Shown in pieces: positions 30,230 to 40,263 of a stretch of 64,000 nucleotides of DNA. Where the stretch lies: assembly GCA_020629835.1 (NCBI GenBank), contig JAHDCO010000006.1, positions 1 to 64,000 of the forward strand, in the 5' to 3' direction. Source of the stretch: Granulosicoccaceae bacterium (GTDB lineage Bacteria > Pseudomonadota > Gammaproteobacteria > Granulosicoccales > Granulosicoccaceae). Under the pieces are notes generated by a model. That model did not search any database, was not told the DNA's origin, and saw nothing but the letters and a program-made list of their open reading frames with translations. A program made the position numbers and the translations under genes. How positions within the stretch are numbered: the first letter of the stretch is position 1; each line of letters opens with the position of its first letter.

Positions 30230-31099
30230 CTACGCTAGATCTCGCATGCCTTTGGTCGGTGGTGGTACCCGACGCTCGCGGGGAATCGCGTCAAAGTCAA
30301 TGTATTCTTCACCGTTATACACCAGGAAATGGCGACCTTTGGCACGGGCGATAACGTTCATACCTACTTCTTTGGCAAGCTCTAACCCCATTTGAGTCAC
30401 GCCACTTCGTGACAACAATGTGGGTATGCCCATGAACGCTGTCTTCATGACGATTTCTGAGGTTAGGCGTCCGGTGGTATAAAAAATTTTGTCACTTCCG
30501 TCGATATGGTTTAACCACATACGGCCGGATATGGCATCCGCGGCGTTATGACGACCCACGTCTTCAATGTGCATGAGTGACGTCGTCTTCGTGCATAAAC
30601 CACAGCCATGTACCGCGCCGGAGACTCGGTATACCGCATTTAACTGGCTCACGTGTTTGATTAGCGCGTACAGCTCCGACTGTTTCAATTGGGTCGGTGT
30701 TAACTTCACCTCATACAGCTTGTCCACTGTGCAACTGAAGATCGTGCCCTGACCGCAACCGCTGGTTACGATGCGGCGCTTCATTTTTTCTTTCCAATCG
30801 GCTATGCCACGGCCGGCATGAGTCAACACATCAACCACTTCACGATCCCAATCGACTGTGACCGATGCAATGGCTTCGATATCTTCCATCAGTTTTTGGT
30901 TGCGGATGTAACCCAACGCCAAGGCTTCAGGTTCTGTACCCAGCGTCATTAACGTCACCACTTCCATGCCATCGACACGTAGCGTGAGTGGTAATTCGCC
31001 GGGAATATGTGCCGCAACGGCGTCACCGAATTCGTTAATCACCGTGACGTTGTGTGCGGGGTTCAGGCTTTCGTTGCTGAGTACAGGTGAGGTAAGCAC
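30230..31099 (-). CDS. fdhD: Formate dehydrogenase accessory sulfurtransferase FdhD
   Basis: LMTLGTEPEALALGY, VTSGCGQGT, EDVGRHNAADAISG, TTGRLTSEIVMK. Confidence 0.94.
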   Translation of the reverse strand: MLTSPVLSNESLNPAHNVTVINEFGDAVAAHIPGELPLTLRVDGMEVVTLMTLGTEPEALALGYIRNQKLMEDIEAIASVTVDWDREVVDVLTHAGRGIADWKEKMKRRIVTSGCGQGTIFSCTVDKLYEVKLTPTQLKQSELYALIKHVSQLNAVYRVSGAVHGCGLCTKTTSLMHIEDVGRHNAADAISGRMWLNHIDGSDKIFYTTGRLTSEIVMKTAFMGIPTLLSRSGVTQMGLELAKEVGMNVIARAKGRHFLVYNGEEYIDFDAIPRERRVPPPTKGMRDLA

Positions 31100-31326
31100 G
31101 ATGACGACTAAGCCTTTGCGTTAAACAGAACACCGACTTTAAGAGTGAATTCTTGCGAAGTCACTATCGTTGTTCAGTACCGCATTAAATTGATCGGGTA
31201 TTGTTGCGACTTTTTGTCTCACATTGGGACAACTTGTCACGATTCGTTGAGTCTGCTGTTCCTCTAAAACAAATCCAAATTCGTTTGGTTCTTCTTTGGC
31301 TAAGCGCTGCGTGCAATAGTACCCTC

Positions 31327-31866
31327 ATGAATGTTGAGGACATTGGCCAACGGGGGTTACCAGCACTCGACAAGCGCGTGGAATTCAGAGCCACAGTATT
31401 GCTTGAGAAACGGTTGGTAAAGCGTAAGTTCTGGCAATCGCACGCCTGGTACTTAGATACTGTGGCTTTGGGTGATGGTGTCAGTCAGCACGATGGTCAG
31501 GGTGAATTTGCTTATCAACGCCCAGGCGGTGATGTGTTTCGCTGGGACGGTTTACGAATCACTTTGTACAAAGATGCGTGCGAGCGTTACTGGCATGCGC
31601 TGATATCGGATAAACCGAAAATTTATGTGGTATGCCGAGATTCAGACGACGAATCTTCTGCACACGACGTGGCACCCTTGGTTGTAACCGCTGATTATGA
31701 TGAAGCGTTGGCGTTTGCAGAAACCGATGATCTAACACTCTCGGCACCCATTCCACCTCAGCTATATCGGTACATGGAGGACTTTGTTCTCACCCACTAC
31801 CGGCCTGTGCCCTTCAAAAAGCGCAAGCGCAAGAATTGGAGTGAGGACCACGGGAGGCGCGCGTGA
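31327..31866 (+). CDS. DUF3305 domain protein (FDH cluster)
   Basis: VEFRATVLLEKRLVKRKFWQSHAWYLDTVAL; first gene of the FDH cluster; ATG 31327. Confidence 0.75.
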   Translation: MNVEDIGQRGLPALDKRVEFRATVLLEKRLVKRKFWQSHAWYLDTVALGDGVSQHDGQGEFAYQRPGGDVFRWDGLRITLYKDACERYWHALISDKPKIYVVCRDSDDESSAHDVAPLVVTADYDEALAFAETDDLTLSAPIPPQLYRYMEDFVLTHYRPVPFKKRKRKNWSEDHGRRA

Positions 31867-32642
31867 GTGACGACAATCGCACGGGTTTTGCGCGCCGCTG
31901 GTCAGAGCGTAAAGCGGCGCAAAAGCAGCGTGTTCGTAGCGCGGCCGACACCACGCTTACCGATGAATTGGCTCATGATGAAGCTGGTGATGACGCTGCA
32001 ATTCAGGCTGATGCTGCAGCTACTTCATTCGTCTCTGTTAGCGATGCATCGGGTCAAACAGATCAATCTACTGAGATCGAAGATACCGCTGAGGATCAGG
32101 CAGCAGAACCGGTATTGACCGATGCGGATATGCCGGATATCGCCACGCTCAACGGCCAAAGCGACCTAAAAGACTTCTTCAATTCGGGCGTGTCTGCGGA
32201 GTTACGACGGGCGGCATTACGTCATGTGTTTTCGTTACCCGTTTACAACGTGCGTGATGGGTTGAACGACTACGACGACGATTACACGCGATTCGAACCA
32301 CTGGGTGACACCGTCACCTCTGACATGAAGTGGCATAAAGCACGAAAAGAGCGAGAAGCCGAAGAAGAGCGCTTGCGTCTTGCTAAAGAGCAGGAACAGT
32401 TAGACGAACAAGCACAGCTGGATGATCAGAAGCAGCTCGAAAATCAAGCCAATGATCAAGAACAGCCGAGTGAAGAGAACCCAGCCGATCAAGAGCACTT
32501 GCAAGAGCAAGAGCTAGATCAAGAGCAAGATCAGGAACTTGAGCAGCAGCGCCTGGCAGAAGGCGAGACCAACAACAGCAACGTTATTCCAGAATCCCTT
32601 TCATCTGACACGGCAAATCAAGCTGCCGAGACTACCGTATGA
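31863..32642 (+). CDS. DUF3306 domain protein with long E/Q-rich C-terminal tail
   Basis: FARRWSERKAAQKQ, LRHVFSLPVYNVRDGLNDYDDDYTRFEPLGDTVTSDMKW. Confidence 0.75.
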   Translation: MSDDNRTGFARRWSERKAAQKQRVRSAADTTLTDELAHDEAGDDAAIQADAAATSFVSVSDASGQTDQSTEIEDTAEDQAAEPVLTDADMPDIATLNGQSDLKDFFNSGVSAELRRAALRHVFSLPVYNVRDGLNDYDDDYTRFEPLGDTVTSDMKWHKARKEREAEEERLRLAKEQEQLDEQAQLDDQKQLENQANDQEQPSEENPADQEHLQEQELDQEQDQELEQQRLAEGETNNSNVIPESLSSDTANQAAETTV

Positions 32643-34294
32643 GCGAAACACAACAGCCTCTGGCTTTTCACGTTAATAGCGATGCCTGGACGGCTAAGCA
32701 GCAGCTACCTACCGAGACATCGCAAGTCAGTTACACCTGTGGTGGTCATGTGTTAGCGCTGTGTGACCGCCTGGATGATGTGTATCCGTATCTGGATCGC
32801 ATGCAGGAAAACGGCGTCACAGTGGTTGTACTCGATTCGGCTGTGGGCGGTATAGAGAAACAACTGCTGGACTCTGGAACGGCCGTTTTTACCGTACCTT
32901 CACTGGTGGTTACCGGGCACTTAGGGTCGTACTTCGCACACGCGGTGGACACGACGCGTGAATTGGATTTGGCTGTGTCCGTGTTTCGTGAAACCGGGGC
33001 GTTTGATCTTGTGTTGGATGTGAAAGCGTCACCCAGTATCGATGTGACATTAAAGCCTTTTGGCTATGTACACCGAACCGATGCCGATGACCTAGCGGGT
33101 GACATCGATGAGTTGCTTGCGTTAACCGGCGACTTCGATAAGCCCAAATACTTTGACTACAGCGCATCTGTGTGTGCGCACAGTCGTAGCCAGCTGTCCG
33201 GGTGCACACGCTGTATGGATGTGTGTACGACAGGCGCGATACAAACCGATGGCGAAGGGGTAAAAGTGGATCCGTATCTTTGCCAGGGCTGTGGTACCTG
33301 CGCCACGGTTTGCCCGAGCGGGGCGATGACTTACGCGTACCCACGCCCTAAAACCGCCATAAAGAAAAGTCGTGAATTGCTGGCCGAAGCTAACGCTAGC
33401 ACGGTGTTGCTATACAGCGAAAAGCATCAAGCGCAGATGGATGAGCTGCACTTGGAAGACGACGTATTCGGTTTGTTGGTGGAAGAGACAACAGCCTATG
33501 GGCTGGACTACTGGTTAAGTCTTTTGGCAGGGCATATTCAAAAAATTATTGTCCTAGTGTCTTGCGATGAGGTTGAACTGATCGCGCTACGTCAACAACA
33601 AGCGATTGCCCATGAGCTGCTGGCAGGGCTTGGTGTTACTGAATCGGTTGTGCATTTGTTGCCAGTAGAAGCACTGAGTCAGTGGCAATCGCTTCCAGTA
33701 CCTTCGCAGGTGTTGGCGACTGTGCCGGCGTCCAGTTACGACACGCATAACGATAAACGTCAAACGGTGCGCTTGGCGCTTGATGCACTCGCTGAGGCGC
33801 TGATGCCCACGTTGTCAGAACCGGTTAGCGAAACGCCATTACCGATAGGCGCGTCGTTTGGACGAATTGCCGTGAACCAGGATGCCTGCACCTTGTGTAT
33901 GGCGTGTGTGTCTACATGCCCAGCCAAAGCGCTGCAAGACGGGCAAGACACGCCGGCGTTGAAACTGATTGAAGCTAACTGCGTTCAGTGCGGACTATGC
34001 GAGCAAGCGTGCCCGGAGTCGGCCATCTCACTGCAGCCCCAGTATTTATGGGATTCGGTTTCGGCGAGAGAGGTCAAGACGCTGCATGAGGATTCACCGT
34101 TTCATTGCATCAGCTGTCATACGCCGTTTGCCACAAAAGGTGTGATCGCGAATATGGCCTCTCGTTTGGGCAGTCATTGGATGTTTCAGGATGATGCAGC
34201 GCTCCGACGGCTGAAGATGTGCGGGGATTGCCGAGTGAAAGATATTTTTCGTCAGGACGCGGCGGGCATCGAAACGCATCGCGAAGAACGATAG
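32639..34294 (+). CDS. 4Fe-4S dicluster-type ferredoxin-like FDH accessory protein
   Basis: CTRCMDVCTTGAI, CQGCGTCATVCPSGAM, CTLCMACVSTCPAKAL, CVQCGLCEQACPESAI. Confidence 0.85.
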   Translation: MSETQQPLAFHVNSDAWTAKQQLPTETSQVSYTCGGHVLALCDRLDDVYPYLDRMQENGVTVVVLDSAVGGIEKQLLDSGTAVFTVPSLVVTGHLGSYFAHAVDTTRELDLAVSVFRETGAFDLVLDVKASPSIDVTLKPFGYVHRTDADDLAGDIDELLALTGDFDKPKYFDYSASVCAHSRSQLSGCTRCMDVCTTGAIQTDGEGVKVDPYLCQGCGTCATVCPSGAMTYAYPRPKTAIKKSRELLAEANASTVLLYSEKHQAQMDELHLEDDVFGLLVEETTAYGLDYWLSLLAGHIQKIIVLVSCDEVELIALRQQQAIAHELLAGLGVTESVVHLLPVEALSQWQSLPVPSQVLATVPASSYDTHNDKRQTVRLALDALAEALMPTLSEPVSETPLPIGASFGRIAVNQDACTLCMACVSTCPAKALQDGQDTPALKLIEANCVQCGLCEQACPESAISLQPQYLWDSVSAREVKTLHEDSPFHCISCHTPFATKGVIANMASRLGSHWMFQDDAALRRLKMCGDCRVKDIFRQDAAGIETHREER

Positions 34295-34468
34295 GGACTA
34301 TGTGTCCACGGTTGGGAAGTTTTGCCCCGATTGTTACCAGCGCATGGACAAAAAGTCGCACCGAGGCTTGATGCGTGTTGTTTGAGGTGAGCTGGCTAGG
34401 TGTTTAGTGGTTGTTATTGAGACTTTTCTGTCTTTTTTTAGGGTACAGCGGTTGCTGAAGAATAAATT

Positions 34469-35185
34469 ATGAGTTCAACATTAATGGATATAGACCGTCC
34501 CGAAGCGGGTGCGGCAGATGCGGCCGTAACCGATGCGCAAAAGAGAACGCATGTCGGTTCTACTGTCTCTGCAATTCCTGTGCAAAGTGATGTGGCGTTT
34601 CAACAGGATCAAGCGCAGCTTGCGCGCGTTGGCGTGTATCACTTGCTCTCTACGTTGTTTAGTCAAGAGCCGGATCACGAGGTGTTGCAACGCTTGTGCG
34701 ACATCGGTGACGTTGATACCAGCAACGGCAAAATTGCGATGGGCTGGGAACTCATGAAGCAAAGCGCTGCGAACACAAACGTGGAAGCGGTCCGGGATGA
34801 GTTTTTCTCGTTGTTTATTGGGGTGGGGCGTGGCGAACTCATGCCGTTTGGATCGTGGTACCTCACCGGGTTTTTAATGGAAAAACCGGTGGCGGTGCTT
34901 CGACGTGACTTACAGATGCTGGGCATAGAACGTCAAGAGGGCGTGGCTGAGTCCGAAGATCACATCGCTGGTTTGTGCGACGCCATGGCGTTAATGATTC
35001 AGCACAGCGATGAGATTGACTTGGCCACTCAGGCCCAGTTTTTTAAAGATCACATCGAGCCATGGGCAGGTCGATTTTTTGAAGACTTGCAATCGGCATC
35101 GAACGCAAACTTTTATCGCACGGTCGGATTTTTCGGTGCCGCGTTTATTGAATTTGAATCGGATTTACTGGCTCGCACCAGTTGA
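34469..35185 (+). CDS. TorD/DmsD family molecular chaperone
   Basis: YHLLSTLFSQEPDHEVLQRL, EFFSLFIGVGRGELMPFGSWYLTGFLMEKP; between FDH genes. Confidence 0.85.
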   Translation: MSSTLMDIDRPEAGAADAAVTDAQKRTHVGSTVSAIPVQSDVAFQQDQAQLARVGVYHLLSTLFSQEPDHEVLQRLCDIGDVDTSNGKIAMGWELMKQSAANTNVEAVRDEFFSLFIGVGRGELMPFGSWYLTGFLMEKPVAVLRRDLQMLGIERQEGVAESEDHIAGLCDAMALMIQHSDEIDLATQAQFFKDHIEPWAGRFFEDLQSASNANFYRTVGFFGAAFIEFESDLLARTS

Positions 35186-35238
35186 TTCCATAACAAGTTG
35201 TATTGATACCGTCGGGTGTTGCCGACGCAGGGGAGCAT

Positions 35239-35460
35239 ATGAAAGACAAGAAAAAGCAGGCCAAGTTTATCGATGCTAAACGTCGAGGCTTTATGCAAGG
35301 TGCTGCGGTTGCCGGCGCGGGTGTGGCCACAGGAGTTGCCACTTCGACGGCAAACGCTGCCGACATTGACTTGGTAAAACCTGACGCTGATGGCAACAAA
35401 CTAGAGCGTTACGAAGAGAACGACTACGTGCGCGCTTACTACAAAAACGCGCGCTTCTAA
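35239..35460 (+). CDS. Small TAT-signal protein of the formate dehydrogenase region
   Basis: KRRGFMQGAAVAGAGVATGVATSTANA then short conserved tail; directly precedes FDH alpha. Confidence 0.8.
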   Translation: MKDKKKQAKFIDAKRRGFMQGAAVAGAGVATGVATSTANAADIDLVKPDADGNKLERYEENDYVRAYYKNARF

Positions 35461-35489
35461 AACGCCATAAACCTTTGAGGAGATAAGCG

Positions 35490-38396
35490 ATGAAACTGAC
35501 ACGTAAATCGGATTCAAGCGTCAATGGCGTTAGCCGACCATCTGCGGGTGTTAAAGCCGCCAGCTTGCTCGGTACATCAGTCAATCGACGATCGTTTCTG
35601 AAAAATTCAGGCTTAACGGCCGGTGGTGCGGCATTGGCTGTCGGTGCCGGCCCGTCCATGCTGAAAAAAGCGCGCGCTGCGACCACGTATGCGAAAGAGG
35701 GGGTTGCCACCACTCGCGTTAATTCCATTTGCACGCACTGCTCCGTAGGTTGCGGTGTGGTTGCTGAAGTACAAAACGGCGTATGGACTGGGCAAGAGCC
35801 AGATTATGATTCACCGATTAACTTAGGCGCGCATTGTGCCAAGGGCGCTTCGGTTCGCGAGCATGGCCACGGCGATCGTCGTTTGCGTTATCCCATGAAG
35901 TTGGTGGGTGGCAAATGGCAGAAAGTGTCGTGGGATACCGCCATCAACGAAATCGGTGATCAGATGCTGAAAATTCGTGAAGAGTCCAGCCCGGATTCTG
36001 TGTACTGGTTAGGCTCGGCCAAGCACAACAACGAACAAGCGTATTTGTTCCGCAAATTTGCAGCGCTGTGGGGCACAAACAATGTGGATCACCAAGCGCG
36101 AATTTGTCACTCCACCACGGTAGCCGGTGTTGCTAACACCTGGGGCTACGGTGCCATGACAAATTCATACAACGATATGCATAACTCGAAAGCGATGTTC
36201 TTCATCGGTTCTAACGCCGCCGAAGCTCATCCCGTAGCCATGCAACATATCCTAAAGGCGAAGGAAAACGGGTCTAAGTTAATCGTGGTAGACCCACGAT
36301 TTACACGTACTGCAGCGCACGCGGATCAATTTATTCAAATGCGCCCGGGAACAGACGTACCTGTCATCTGGGGAATCATGTGGCATATCTTTGAAAACGG
36401 TTGGGAAGATCAGGAGTACATCGACCAACGCGTTTACGGCATGGATGATGTGCGTGCAGAAGTTGCTAAGTGGAACCCAGCCGAAACTGAACGCGTTACG
36501 GGTATTCCGGAAGCCACATTAAAACTCGCTGCACAAACCATGGCAGAGAATCGTCCCGGCACCATCGTATGGTGCATGGGCGGCACGCAACACACCATCG
36601 GTAATAACAACACGCGCGCCTATTGTGCGTTGCAACTTGCCTTAGGCAACGTGGGTGTGTCCGGTGGCGGTGCCAATATCTTCCGTGGTCACGATAACGT
36701 GCAGGGCGCAACAGACTTCGGCGTTCTGTCTCATACCTTGCCCGGTTACTACGGTTTATCGGCTGGTTCGTGGAAGCATTGGTCAAAAGTGTGGGACTTA
36801 GACTTTGAATGGGTTCAGGGTCGTTTTGATTCGGCGTCTTATGAGAAGAAAGGCGATAAAGATATCCCCACCATGCACACGGCCGGTATGCCGGTTTCAC
36901 GCTGGATTGATGGTGTATTAGAAGATCCTGACAACATTGCGCAGAAAGACAACATCCGCGCCATGGTGTTATGGGGGCACGCCCCGAACTCACAAACCCG
37001 TGGGCCGGAAATGAAAGCGGCGATGGAAAAGCTGGAACTTTTGGTGGTTATCGATCCGTACCCAACGCATACCGCGGTATTGCCCGACCGGCAGGAAGGC
37101 ATGTACCTGTTACCGGCGGCTACTCAGTTTGAAACCTATGGTTCGGTCACCGCGTCAAACCGTTCACTGCAGTGGCGTAACAAAATCATTGAACCGTTGT
37201 TTGAGTCGCTACCCGATCACACCATCATGTACAAGATGGCGGCAAAACTTGGGTTTGGCGATGAGTTAACCAAGAACATCGCAGTTAACAACGATGAACC
37301 ACTGATTGAAGACATCACGCGTGAATTCAATAGTGGTATGTGGACAATTGGCTACACCGGACAAAGCCCTGAACGTATCCAGGAGCACATGAAACACCGT
37401 GCCACGTTTGATAGCACCACATTGCAAGCGAAGGGTGGTCCGCTGGATGGTGAATACTTTGGGATGCCTTGGCCGTGTTGGGGCACCGCGGACATGAAAC
37501 ACCCGGGCACGCCAAACTTGTACGACACCAGTAAGCGTGTGAGTGAAGGCGGCTTAAACTTCAGAGCTCGTTTCGGTGTAGAACGCGATGGCGTAAACCT
37601 CCTGGCTGAAGATAGTTGGTCGGTGGATGCTGAGATTGAAGACGGTTATCCGGAATTTACTGCGGACATGCTGAAGCAGTTAGGTTGGTGGAACGACTTA
37701 ACCGACGCTGAGAAGCAGGCGGCTGAAGGTAAGAACTGGAAAACGGATTTATCGGGCGGTATTCAGCGAGTGGCTATTGCGCACGAGTGTGCACCGTTTG
37801 GTAACGCTAAAGCTCGAGTAAACGTTTGGACTTTCCCAGATCCTGTGCCAGTGCACCGTGAACCGCTGTATGCACCGGATCGAGAATTGGTGGCTAAGTA
37901 CCCCACTTACGAAGATCGTAAGTCTCACTATCGTTTGCCTACCCGTTATGGGTCTATCCAGGCGGTAGATTACTCCAAAGACTTCCCGCTGATTCATACC
38001 AGTGGTCGCTTGGTGGAATACGAAGGCGGCGGTGATGAGACGCGCTCTAATCCGTGGCTTGCAGAATTACAGCAAGACATGTTTGTGGAAATTAATCCAG
38101 CGGATGCGAATGACCTGGGTATTAAAGATGATGAGATGGTGTGGCTTGAGGGCCCTGAAGGCGGCAAGATCCACATCAAAGCCATGGTCACTGAACGCGT
38201 AGCACGCGGCGTCGTCTTTACACCGTTCCACTTTGGTGGTCACTACCAAGGTGAAGACTTGCACGATAAGTACCCAGAAGGTGCAGCGCCTTATGTTCGC
38301 GGTGAAAGTAACAACACCGCCATGACGTATGGCTACGATTCAGTCACTCAGATGCAAGAGACGAAAACGTCTTTATGCAAAATCTACTCAGCGTAA
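35490..38396 (+). CDS. Formate dehydrogenase alpha subunit, Tat-exported, Cys type
   Basis: RRSFLKNSG Tat motif; CTHCSVGCGV; QARICHSTTVAGVANTWGYGAMTN with TGT Cys codon. Confidence 0.94.
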   Translation: MKLTRKSDSSVNGVSRPSAGVKAASLLGTSVNRRSFLKNSGLTAGGAALAVGAGPSMLKKARAATTYAKEGVATTRVNSICTHCSVGCGVVAEVQNGVWTGQEPDYDSPINLGAHCAKGASVREHGHGDRRLRYPMKLVGGKWQKVSWDTAINEIGDQMLKIREESSPDSVYWLGSAKHNNEQAYLFRKFAALWGTNNVDHQARICHSTTVAGVANTWGYGAMTNSYNDMHNSKAMFFIGSNAAEAHPVAMQHILKAKENGSKLIVVDPRFTRTAAHADQFIQMRPGTDVPVIWGIMWHIFENGWEDQEYIDQRVYGMDDVRAEVAKWNPAETERVTGIPEATLKLAAQTMAENRPGTIVWCMGGTQHTIGNNNTRAYCALQLALGNVGVSGGGANIFRGHDNVQGATDFGVLSHTLPGYYGLSAGSWKHWSKVWDLDFEWVQGRFDSASYEKKGDKDIPTMHTAGMPVSRWIDGVLEDPDNIAQKDNIRAMVLWGHAPNSQTRGPEMKAAMEKLELLVVIDPYPTHTAVLPDRQEGMYLLPAATQFETYGSVTASNRSLQWRNKIIEPLFESLPDHTIMYKMAAKLGFGDELTKNIAVNNDEPLIEDITREFNSGMWTIGYTGQSPERIQEHMKHRATFDSTTLQAKGGPLDGEYFGMPWPCWGTADMKHPGTPNLYDTSKRVSEGGLNFRARFGVERDGVNLLAEDSWSVDAEIEDGYPEFTADMLKQLGWWNDLTDAEKQAAEGKNWKTDLSGGIQRVAIAHECAPFGNAKARVNVWTFPDPVPVHREPLYAPDRELVAKYPTYEDRKSHYRLPTRYGSIQAVDYSKDFPLIHTSGRLVEYEGGGDETRSNPWLAELQQDMFVEINPADANDLGIKDDEMVWLEGPEGGKIHIKAMVTERVARGVVFTPFHFGGHYQGEDLHDKYPEGAAPYVRGESNNTAMTYGYDSVTQMQETKTSLCKIYSA

Positions 38397-38408
38397 GGGA
38401 GAATAATC

Positions 38409-39002
38409 ATGGCTAGAATGAAGTTTCTATGTGATGCCGAGCGCTGCATTGAGTGCAACGGGTGTGTCACCGCGTGTAAGAACGAGCATGAAGTGCCTTG
38501 GGGTGTTAACCGACGTCGAGTGGTCACACTGGATGATGGTCTGCCTGGAGAGAAATCGATCTCGGTGGCGTGCATGCACTGTACTGACGCTCCATGCCAG
38601 GCGGTATGTCCGGTTGATTGCTTTTCAACCACATCAGACGGCATCGTGTTACACGATAAAGATCTGTGTATTGGTTGCGGCTATTGTTTCTACGCGTGCC
38701 CGTTTGGTGCACCGCAGTACCCGCAACAAACCTCGTTTGGCGCACGCGGCAAGATGGATAAATGTACGTTCTGTGCGGGCGGTCCAGATGAAAGTGCCAA
38801 CCTAACCGATGCAGAGTACGAGCAATACGGCCGTAACCGAATTGCAGAAGGGCGTATGCCGTTGTGTGCAGAAATGTGCGCAACTAAAGCGCTGGTGGCT
38901 GGTGACGGTGATCAGATCGCTGACATCTACCGTGAGCGCGTCTTGCGTCGTGGCGGGCGCCCACAAACCTGGGGCTGGGAGACAGCCTACACCGAGGGGT
39001 AA
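38409..39002 (+). CDS. Formate dehydrogenase beta (4Fe-4S) subunit
   Basis: Four Cys clusters: CIECNGCVTACKNEHEVPWGVNRR, CMHCTDAPCQAVCP, CIGCGYCFYACPFGAPQ. Confidence 0.93.
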   Translation: MARMKFLCDAERCIECNGCVTACKNEHEVPWGVNRRRVVTLDDGLPGEKSISVACMHCTDAPCQAVCPVDCFSTTSDGIVLHDKDLCIGCGYCFYACPFGAPQYPQQTSFGARGKMDKCTFCAGGPDESANLTDAEYEQYGRNRIAEGRMPLCAEMCATKALVAGDGDQIADIYRERVLRRGGRPQTWGWETAYTEG

Positions 39003-39008
39003 TCGCTA

Positions 39009-40172
39009 ATGGACAAGCAAATCCCTCAACTCGATGCTCAAACCATAAAAGCGGTGGTGGACGAGCACAACGCAAAAGTTAGCAAGCGACGTCGTCGACA
39101 TCGAATTGTGTTCTGGAGTTTATTCACCATTCTGGGTTTGGCGATCGCCTTACCCATGGTGAGTTACACGAGCCATTGGATGGGGGCTAATGCAGTGGCT
39201 CAGGAAGCGGCGGCCTCAGCGAACCCGCGTTCCAACTACTGGCGTGCGGTGAAAGAAGGTGTGGCTGGTTATTCGGCTGTGAGTGGGCCTGAATCGGGTG
39301 TGCTCATCCAAATGAACGGTACAGGATGGCAACAGTTGCGTGATGGTCCCATCGCGCAGAAACTGCCTTGGGCTATCGCAGGTTCAGCTGTGTTACTGCT
39401 GTTATTTCATTTGATCTTTGGTAAGAGCAAGTTAACCCACAGTAAATCGGGGCGTAAGATTAAACGGTGGAGTTGGCTTGATCGCCTTGTGCACTGGGTA
39501 ACTGCCATATCGTTTATCGCGTTAGCGATTACCGGGCTCAGTATGCTCATTGGTAAAACGCTTTTGATTCCCGTACTGGGAAAAGCCGGGTTTGCAGCAT
39601 GGGCGCAGGTATCCATGCAAGCGCACAACGTGCTGGGACCTGTGTTCAGCGTCGGTATCGTCTCTATGATTGTGTTGTGGGTCTGGTACAACTTCCCCAG
39701 CAAAGTGGATATGGCGTGGTTAAAAGCTGGTGGTGGTATGTTCAACAAGAACAAACACCCATCTGCTGGACGCATGAACGCTGGTGAAAAGATCTGGTTC
39801 TGGCTACTGGCTACCTTGGGTGTCGTCGTGTGCTTAACAGGCATAGCGATGGTTGCGCCAATTTATGGCATTGCCATTCCCGATTGGGCACAAAACCTTC
39901 CGTGGCTGGCAGGGACTCGAGCGGACATGCAACAAGCCAATCTCATCCATGCCGGTTTGGGCATCGTCTGGACCGCGATTGCCCTGGGTCATATCTATAT
40001 CGGCACAGCCGGTACAGAAGGGGCATTCGAGGGTATGGCTTCAGGTTACGTTTCTGAAGAGTGGGCGTTACAGCATCACGATTTGTGGGCAGAGAAGATG
40101 ATCGCCAACGGTAAAGTGATTGAAGCCGGCAGTGGCTCAACAGCGGCTGCGGGAACAACGGCTGCAACTTAA
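39009..40172 (+). CDS. Formate dehydrogenase gamma subunit (cytochrome b556)
   Basis: WLDRLVHWVTAISFIALAITGL; multi-TM; terminal gene of FDH operon. Confidence 0.92.
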   Translation: MDKQIPQLDAQTIKAVVDEHNAKVSKRRRRHRIVFWSLFTILGLAIALPMVSYTSHWMGANAVAQEAAASANPRSNYWRAVKEGVAGYSAVSGPESGVLIQMNGTGWQQLRDGPIAQKLPWAIAGSAVLLLLFHLIFGKSKLTHSKSGRKIKRWSWLDRLVHWVTAISFIALAITGLSMLIGKTLLIPVLGKAGFAAWAQVSMQAHNVLGPVFSVGIVSMIVLWVWYNFPSKVDMAWLKAGGGMFNKNKHPSAGRMNAGEKIWFWLLATLGVVVCLTGIAMVAPIYGIAIPDWAQNLPWLAGTRADMQQANLIHAGLGIVWTAIALGHIYIGTAGTEGAFEGMASGYVSEEWALQHHDLWAEKMIANGKVIEAGSGSTAAAGTTAAT

Positions 40173-40198
40173 TTGCCGTACTCACATTTTAGGCAAAC

Positions 40199-40231
40199 AC
40201 AACGGTCGCTTTGGCGGCCGTTGTTCGTTCT
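40199..40231 (+). terminator. Intrinsic terminator after the FDH gamma gene
   Basis: ACAACGGTCGC-ttt-GGCGGCCGTTGT followed by TCGTTCTT. Confidence 0.75.
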
Positions 40232-40263
40232 TGGCGTCCTATTGTTAGTAAGCCAGTGGTAAT

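Noticed and set aside
32910-33344. 144-aa antisense ORF inside the 4Fe-4S protein gene
   Set aside because: Overlaps conserved Cys-cluster coding sequence; no recognisable protein features.
36496-36993. 165-aa antisense ORF inside the formate dehydrogenase alpha gene
   Set aside because: Fully overlaps a conserved CDS on the other strand; low-complexity composition with no family motif.
39407-39844. 145-aa antisense ORF inside the FDH gamma gene
   Set aside because: Overlaps a recognised membrane subunit; shadow ORF.
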